Shown piece by piece: positions 5,536 to 10,006 of a DNA stretch of 10,006 nucleotides (position 1 is its first letter; each line of letters begins with the position of its first letter). A program made the translations under genes and the position numbers. The stretch comes from Clostridiaceae bacterium (lineage in GTDB: Bacteria; Bacillota; Clostridia; DSM-8532). Location: positions 1 through 10,006 of the forward strand of contig JANYKF010000501.1 of NCBI GenBank assembly GCA_025361665.1. Reading direction: 5' to 3'. The notes below the pieces were generated by a model. The model was not told the origin of the DNA. It worked only from the letters and a program-made list of their open reading frames with translations, and did no database searches.

Positions 5536-6621
5536 ATGCTGGCCTATTATGTGAAGCGGAAACGGATGATGGACGTCATCCTCATCAGCCTGGATGATTT
5601 CAAAACGGTCAATGACAAGTTTGGACAGGTGAGTGGCGATGGTTTTCTAAAGGCCATCAGCCGGCACCTGGTGGAAGTGGTGCCGATCAAGTCCATCTAC
5701 CGGTTCAGCGGCGATGAATTCGTCATCATCCTGAACGAGGAAATCCGCATTTCTGCTTCAGATGCGGTGGCTGCCATCCGGAAACGATTCAGCGAGCATT
5801 GGAACTGCGGAGCCCTGCAATGCATGCTCACAGCGAGCATCGCCGTTGTCCGGTTCCCCGATCATGCCGATACGGCAGGATCCATCATCACGCTGCTGGA
5901 ATACTGCATCGACGCGTCCAAAAAGACAGGAAAAGGAAAAGCCGTTTACGCCGATGCCGAATTCGTGCCCATCGCGGAGGAAACAGGCCTCATTGTCGAT
6001 ATCGGGCTCATGGTGCTGAACAAAACCTGCCGGTTCATCCGGATGCTGGGCGATCATGCAGTGGAGGTCGACGCAATTTCCGTCAACCTATCTGCCATCC
6101 AGCTGAATTCCGAAGGACTGGTGGACAACCTTTTGGAAATCATCAGCAGGAACCGGATTCCCCCCTGGAAACTGCGCATGGAGATTACGGAAAGCGTTTT
6201 TGTTGACAGGTTCGACTACATGGACGGCATGATGCGAAAACTCAGCGAATATGGCATCCGTTTTTACCTCGATGACTTTGGCACCGGGTATTCCAACATC
6301 GCCAATGTCGTCGATTTGCCCTTCGAATTCATCAAAATCGACAAGAGCATCCTGTATGAATCCGTTTTCAGCACGAAATGCTTCAGCGTGATGAACGGAC
6401 TGGCCAGGACATTCGCGGATGTCGGCATGAAGGTCGTGGTGGAAGGGGTGGAAACACAGGAGCACAGCCGGATAGCTGAGCAGATCAACGCGGATTACTT
6501 GCAGGGATTCCTGTTCGCACGCCCCATGCCAGCCGCCGAGGCCATGCAGGTTCTGGGGAAAGCGCATCGAAAGACCGGGGCAGCTCCCGCTCAAACCCAG
6601 GAGAACGGGAGCGTGAAATAG
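5536..6621 (+). CDS. Degenerate GGDEF-EAL (c-di-GMP related) protein, truncated
   Basis: A frame of 361 residues from the first ATG. The GGDEF domain has DDFKTVND (20-27) and SGDEF (58-62) in place of GGDEF. It lacks an inhibitory RxxD site. The sequence jumps from the end of GGDEF (GKAVYAD, 134-140) straight into [13 protein letters not shown], which is normally about a third of the way into an EAL domain, so the EAL signature itself is absent. Later EAL residues remain: Asn184, the EITE stretch with Glu216, DDFGTG (246-251), Lys267, Glu303 and QGF near 323. Upstream of the ATG the same frame encodes SRIKDDLTGFQNRKAF, the normal beginning of a GGDEF domain, but it is closed by TAG at 5479-5481. 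The gene therefore looks 5'-truncated too. The best guess is no phosphodiesterase activity; it may be a decaying gene or a c-di-GMP-binding remnant. Its end overlaps the convergent kinase gene by 31 bp. Confidence 0.8.
   Translation: MLAYYVKRKRMMDVILISLDDFKTVNDKFGQVSGDGFLKAISRHLVEVVPIKSIYRFSGDEFVIILNEEIRISASDAVAAIRKRFSEHWNCGALQCMLTASIAVVRFPDHADTAGSIITLLEYCIDASKKTGKGKAVYADAEFVPIAEETGLIVDIGLMVLNKTCRFIRMLGDHAVEVDAISVNLSAIQLNSEGLVDNLLEIISRNRIPPWKLRMEITESVFVDRFDYMDGMMRKLSEYGIRFYLDDFGTGYSNIANVVDLPFEFIKIDKSILYESVFSTKCFSVMNGLARTFADVGMKVVVEGVETQEHSRIAEQINADYLQGFLFARPMPAAEAMQVLGKAHRKTGAAPAQTQENGSVK
6583..6612. repeat. Inverted repeat at the convergent gene junction
   Basis: GCTCCCG (6583-6589) and CGGGAGC (6606-6612) could form a 7-bp stem across the overlapping 3' ends of the two convergent genes. 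Neither strand has a T-run after it, so a terminator role is doubtful. Confidence 0.35.
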
Positions 6622-9600
6622 AAGGAGGCACCGCGTTCCAGACTGCCTTCGGCCCAGATTCGCCCGCCATGACGATTGATGATGCGCTTCACCGTGGCCA
6701 GGCCGATTCCGGTTCCTTCGAATTCGTTGCTAGTGTGCAGCCTTTGAAAAACACCAAAGAGCTTTTCCGCGTAATTCATGTCGAATCCGACACCATTGTC
6801 GGTGATGTGGAAAATGGTTTCCCCATTCCCTTCCTGCGCGTCCACTTCAATTCTGGCTGATTCCCTGTTCCGGGTGTACTTGATGGCATTGCCAATCAGA
6901 TTGACCCAGACCTGACGGATGAGGGCATGGTCTCCCTGAACAACCGGCAGCCGGCCGATCACCCATTCGATGTTCCTGTCTTCAACTTCAACGCTCAGCA
7001 GGTAGAGGGCTTCCTTTATGACCTGATTCATATCCAGTCTGCCGATGCTCATTTCCGTGCGCCCCGTCCTGGAGAAATGCAGCAGATCCTCAATGAGCGT
7101 GCTCATTTGATGAGCCGATTCGGCGATCATGTCCGCATAATGCATGCCTTTTTCCGACATGTCATCCCGTTCCTGTTTTATCAGAAGGCTCGCGAATCCG
7201 TCGATATGGCGCAAGGGTGCCCGAAGATCATGGGAAATCGTATAGGAAAATGCTTCCAGTTCCTTGTTTGAAGATTCCAGCTGAAGGGTACGCCGCAAGA
7301 CTTTTTGTTCCAGTTCGGCATTGAGGCTGAGCACTTCCGCTTCCGCCTTTTCCCGCTCGCGGATTTCCTCCTGCAGCTGATCGTTGACTTTGCGCAATTC
7401 GGAAGTCCGTTCTGCAACCCGTTCTTCAACTTCGTCATACGATTTCTGCAGCTCGTTCCGGGTGTGGACAAGTCGTTCCTGTTCCTTTTGAAGATTCTGA
7501 TTCACCTGTCTAAGCTGTTGCGGACTCGGAATCGAGAGCAGTTTCGGGAGCATAGGCCATAATGCGAGCGCGGTCGCCAGCGAGACGATGGCGGTGAGGC
7601 TATCAACCGAGGCCTGCCACCAGTTTGTCGGCTGCCAGAGGCCAATGACATGGACCAGGTGGGTTGCTCCGCAGGCCAGTATGAAAAGACCGAAAAGGAC
7701 GAATATCCAGGTGAACGGCAAGTCCTTGCGCTTTCGGATGAAGACAACCAGGAAAAAGGGGATGGAGCCATAGGAGACGGCAATCAATGCATTTGCGATT
7801 GCCATCGTCATCATCAGGAAAGGTGTCATGGTTCCCTGAATGGCGCCTTTGATTTGCATCGAACCCGCCGGCATGAGCAGCATCGGGACGACGATCAGAA
7901 TGGCCAGCGATGCCGCCGGTGCAATCATTCTGGGCAACAGCGCGATGGATTGGCGCAATCGTGTTTTTTCAGGTTCGAACGTCTGCACCTTGTATGAGCG
8001 CAGGCGAAGGCTGCTGGTCACGACGAAAATGGAACTGAACGCCATGGCGCCAGCCGCGAACATCGGATTCAAAAGGCCGTATGCGGCAATTGGAATCAGC
8101 GCCACGTTGTAAATCAATGCCCATATCAGGTTCTGGACAATGGTTTGCATCGTGCCCCGGGACAAGGAGATGGCATGCCCCACTCCGGCAAGGTCCCCGC
8201 TGATCAGGGTGATTCCGGCAGCCGCCTTTGCGATGTCGGTCCCGGATCCAAGCGCGATCCCGACATCGGCCTGGGCCAACGCGGGCGCATCGTTGATGCC
8301 GTCACCCACCATCACGACAACCGGGTGGGCGAAATTGCCCATGGAGCCTGATTGCTGCAGTTCCTTGACGGCACTCGCCTTTTCTTCCGGCAATACTTCC
8401 GCGATGATCCTTTCGATGCCGGCCTGCCTGGCAATTGCTTCAGCTGCGCGCCGGTTGTCTCCTGTCATCATGACCACGTCGAGTCCAAGCTGCCGCAGTG
8501 CCAGGACCGCTTCTTTCGCTCCAGCCTTCAAGGTGTCCGAGACCGCGATGAGGCCGATGGGACAAGCCGGTTGGTCCTCTTCATCTGCACCGGCTGGATT
8601 CGCCGGATGATTCGCCGGATGATTCGCATTAGCCGCACCGACTGCTACGATCATCACCGTCCTGCCTTCCGACTGCAGCCTTGCCAAATCATCCTGAAGC
8701 GGTTCCAGGGAGATGCCTTCACGCGTCATCATCCTTGGATTGCCGACGAGAATTACCTGTTTTCCGACCATGGCCCTGATGCCAAAGCCACCGAAAGCCC
8801 GGAAATGTTCCGGATTCACGAGCGTCAACCCCTGTTCCCGGCTCTTTTTCACGATCGCCAGCCCCAAAGGGTGCTCCGAACCCAGTTCCGCACTGGCGGC
8901 CAGCCGAAGGACTTCTTCTGTATCCGGACTGCCAAGAGAAACAACCTCGACCACCTCCTGCACGCCGCAGGTGAGGGTGCCGGTTTTGTCGAATATGACG
9001 ACATTCGCATGCCCGGCCCGTTCCAGCACTTCACTGTTCTGAAACAGGATGCCGTTTTGTGCTCCCCGTGATGTCCCGACGAGGATGGCCGTCGGGGTGG
9101 CCAGGCCGATGGCGCAGGGACAGGCAATCACAAGGACCGCTATCGCATTCATCATCGCTTCGTCCCACGGGATCCGCGCCACCAGGATCCATCCGAAAAA
9201 GGTGAGCAGCGCGATGCCGATGATGATCGGGACGAAATATCTCCCGATTTCATCCGTCAGCTTTTGAATGGGCGCCTTGCCGGCCTGTGCCTGCTCCACC
9301 ATAGCTGTAATCCGCGCGAGAACCGTGTTTTTCCCAACCCTGGTTGCTTCGAACCGGACCAGTCCCTCCCGGTTGAGGGTCGCCCCGATGACCATATCAC
9401 CCGGCCCTTTTTCAGTGGGCATGGACTCTCCGGTGACCATCGACTCCTCAAAGGCTGATCGCCCTTCGCGGATGATGCCATCCACGGGTACTTTTTCACC
9501 CGGGCGCACAAGGAGGGTATCGCCGACCGCCACAAGGTCAATACTGACTTCCACTTCCAGCCCATCCCGAACCAGATGGGCCGTTTCGGCACGCAATCCC

Positions 9601-10006
9601 TTCAGGGCCTTCAGGGCTTCGTTCGCCTTTCCTTTGGCACGCGCCTCCAGGTATTTGCCGAGGCTGATCAGGGTGATGATCGCCGCGCCTGTTTCAAAAT
9701 AAACGTTCGGGCTCTCTAGAATGCCGAGGGTGACAAGAAGGCTGGAAAAAAAGGCAATGGAAGATCCCAGGGTGATGAGGACATCCATGTTGGCAAATCC
9801 GGCCCGAAGGCTTTTGAAGGCTCCCGCATAAAACTGCCGGCCGGTCCCGAACTGGACAACGGAGGCCGCAACCAGCAGAACATAGTTTTCGTGGATAAAA
9901 CTGAACAGCCGAAAATCACGAGCCATGCTGAGCAGGATCAGCGGCAACGTGAAAACAAGGCCCAGAATCAGGAGGTTCTTCTGCACCGATTGGTTTGAAA
10001 CGGATG
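6591..10006 (-). CDS. Cu(+) P1B-ATPase / ethylene-receptor-like sensor / histidine kinase fusion (5' end outside window)
   Basis: One frame, open to the right edge. Residues are counted from a GTG at 9986 (1131 residues); the true start, probably with metal-binding HMA domains, lies beyond the window. Part 1 (about 1-665) is a complete copper ATPase core with eight membrane segments: TGES 185-188, CPC 289-291 (TM6), DKTGT 333-337, the SEHPLG ligand loop 370-375, TGDN 508-511, GDGINDAP 561-568, Tyr626-Asn627 (TM7), and Met648 with Ser651-Ser652 (TM8). The last three sets specify Cu(+). Part 2 has an extra hydrophobic segment (about 687-706), then three helices (723-750, 757-781, 793-817) matching the ETR1 ethylene-binding domain with no gaps, including Tyr739, Ile769, Cys772 and His776. 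Part 3 is a coiled coil (about 822-910), HisKA with His919, and HATPase with Asn1033, DNGVG 1063-1067 and GTGIG 1091-1095. There is no receiver domain. It presumably both moves and senses copper or ethylene at the membrane. Confidence 0.92.
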   Translation of the reverse strand, partial: SVSNQSVQKNLLILGLVFTLPLILLSMARDFRLFSFIHENYVLLVAASVVQFGTGRQFYAGAFKSLRAGFANMDVLITLGSSIAFFSSLLVTLGILESPNVYFETGAAIITLISLGKYLEARAKGKANEALKALKGLRAETAHLVRDGLEVEVSIDLVAVGDTLLVRPGEKVPVDGIIREGRSAFEESMVTGESMPTEKGPGDMVIGATLNREGLVRFEATRVGKNTVLARITAMVEQAQAGKAPIQKLTDEIGRYFVPIIIGIALLTFFGWILVARIPWDEAMMNAIAVLVIACPCAIGLATPTAILVGTSRGAQNGILFQNSEVLERAGHANVVIFDKTGTLTCGVQEVVEVVSLGSPDTEEVLRLAASAELGSEHPLGLAIVKKSREQGLTLVNPEHFRAFGGFGIRAMVGKQVILVGNPRMMTREGISLEPLQDDLARLQSEGRTVMIVAVGAANANHPANHPANPAGADEEDQPACPIGLIAVSDTLKAGAKEAVLALRQLGLDVVMMTGDNRRAAEAIARQAGIERIIAEVLPEEKASAVKELQQSGSMGNFAHPVVVMVGDGINDAPALAQADVGIALGSGTDIAKAAAGITLISGDLAGVGHAISLSRGTMQTIVQNLIWALIYNVALIPIAAYGLLNPMFAAGAMAFSSIFVVTSSLRLRSYKVQTFEPEKTRLRQSIALLPRMIAPAASLAILIVVPMLLMPAGSMQIKGAIQGTMTPFLMMTMAIANALIAVSYGSIPFFLVVFIRKRKDLPFTWIFVLFGLFILACGATHLVHVIGLWQPTNWWQASVDSLTAIVSLATALALWPMLPKLLSIPSPQQLRQVNQNLQKEQERLVHTRNELQKSYDEVEERVAERTSELRKVNDQLQEEIREREKAEAEVLSLNAELEQKVLRRTLQLESSNKELEAFSYTISHDLRAPLRHIDGFASLLIKQERDDMSEKGMHYADMIAESAHQMSTLIEDLLHFSRTGRTEMSIGRLDMNQVIKEALYLLSVEVEDRNIEWVIGRLPVVQGDHALIRQVWVNLIGNAIKYTRNRESARIEVDAQEGNGETIFHITDNGVGFDMNYAEKLFGVFQRLHTSNEFEGTGIGLATVKRIINRHGGRIWAEGSLERGASFYFTLPFSWV
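8597..8632 (-). repeat. 12-bp in-frame repeat inside the ATPase
   Basis: GATTCGCCGGAT occurs twice in tandem (8597-8608, 8609-8620) and a third, diverged copy follows to 8632. On the minus strand it encodes the repeated peptide [10 protein letters not shown] (about residues 454-463) within a polar insertion between two strands of the ATP-hydrolysing domain. The frame is kept. Confidence 0.8.

Noticed and set aside
8352..9071. Plus-strand open frames opposite the ATPase gene (the longest at 8352-9071)
   Set aside because: They are antisense shadows of a strongly conserved minus-strand protein; the translations resemble no family and have no ribosome sites.

Overview
The window looks like a chromosomal segment of a bacterium with moderate G+C (roughly 50-55% by eye). 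Strong GGAGG-type ribosome sites, consensus TTGACA/TATAAT promoters, a tRNA-His/tRNA-Gln pair with encoded CCA ends, a DUF554 membrane protein and a type 3 prolyl-tRNA synthetase point towards Bacillota (Clostridia- or Erysipelotrichia-like). That assignment is an inference and is not secure.

Layout: (1) 1-441, minus strand, the start of an RlmA-type 23S rRNA guanine-N1 methyltransferase that runs off the left edge. (2) 442-751, a divergent intergenic region holding nine 18-bp tandem repeats, followed at once by a promoter. (3) 752-3066, a DUF554 membrane protein and proS. (4) 3067-3406, a structured intergenic region: five hairpins in a row, three 13-bp repeats and a near-consensus promoter. 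(5) 3407-3684, tRNA-His(GTG), tRNA-Gln(TTG) and a terminator. (6) 3685-4124, a probable frameshifted small gene on the minus strand, a pair of 20-bp direct repeats and a promoter. (7) 4125-5470, a two-gene iron-sulfur operon: a protein with two CDGSH domains and an HdrB-like CCG-domain protein. (8) 5536-6621, a GGDEF-EAL protein that has lost its N-terminus and the front third of its EAL domain. (9) 6591-10006, minus strand and convergent with (8), a very large multidomain protein cut by the right edge.

The last gene is the highlight. In one uninterrupted frame it encodes a complete Cu(+)-type P1B ATPase core (CopA/RAN1-like), one extra membrane segment, a three-helix ethylene-receptor-type (ETR1-like) sensor domain with the copper-ligand Cys and His in place, a coiled coil, and an intact histidine kinase. 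In plants the copper ATPase RAN1 is needed to load copper into the ethylene receptor ETR1. Here both activities appear to be joined in one polypeptide. Position-by-position alignment to ETR1 shows one notable change: Asn where ETR1 has Asp25.

No response regulator is visible in the window. The neighbouring degenerate c-di-GMP protein and the iron-sulfur operon may or may not be functionally linked to the kinase.
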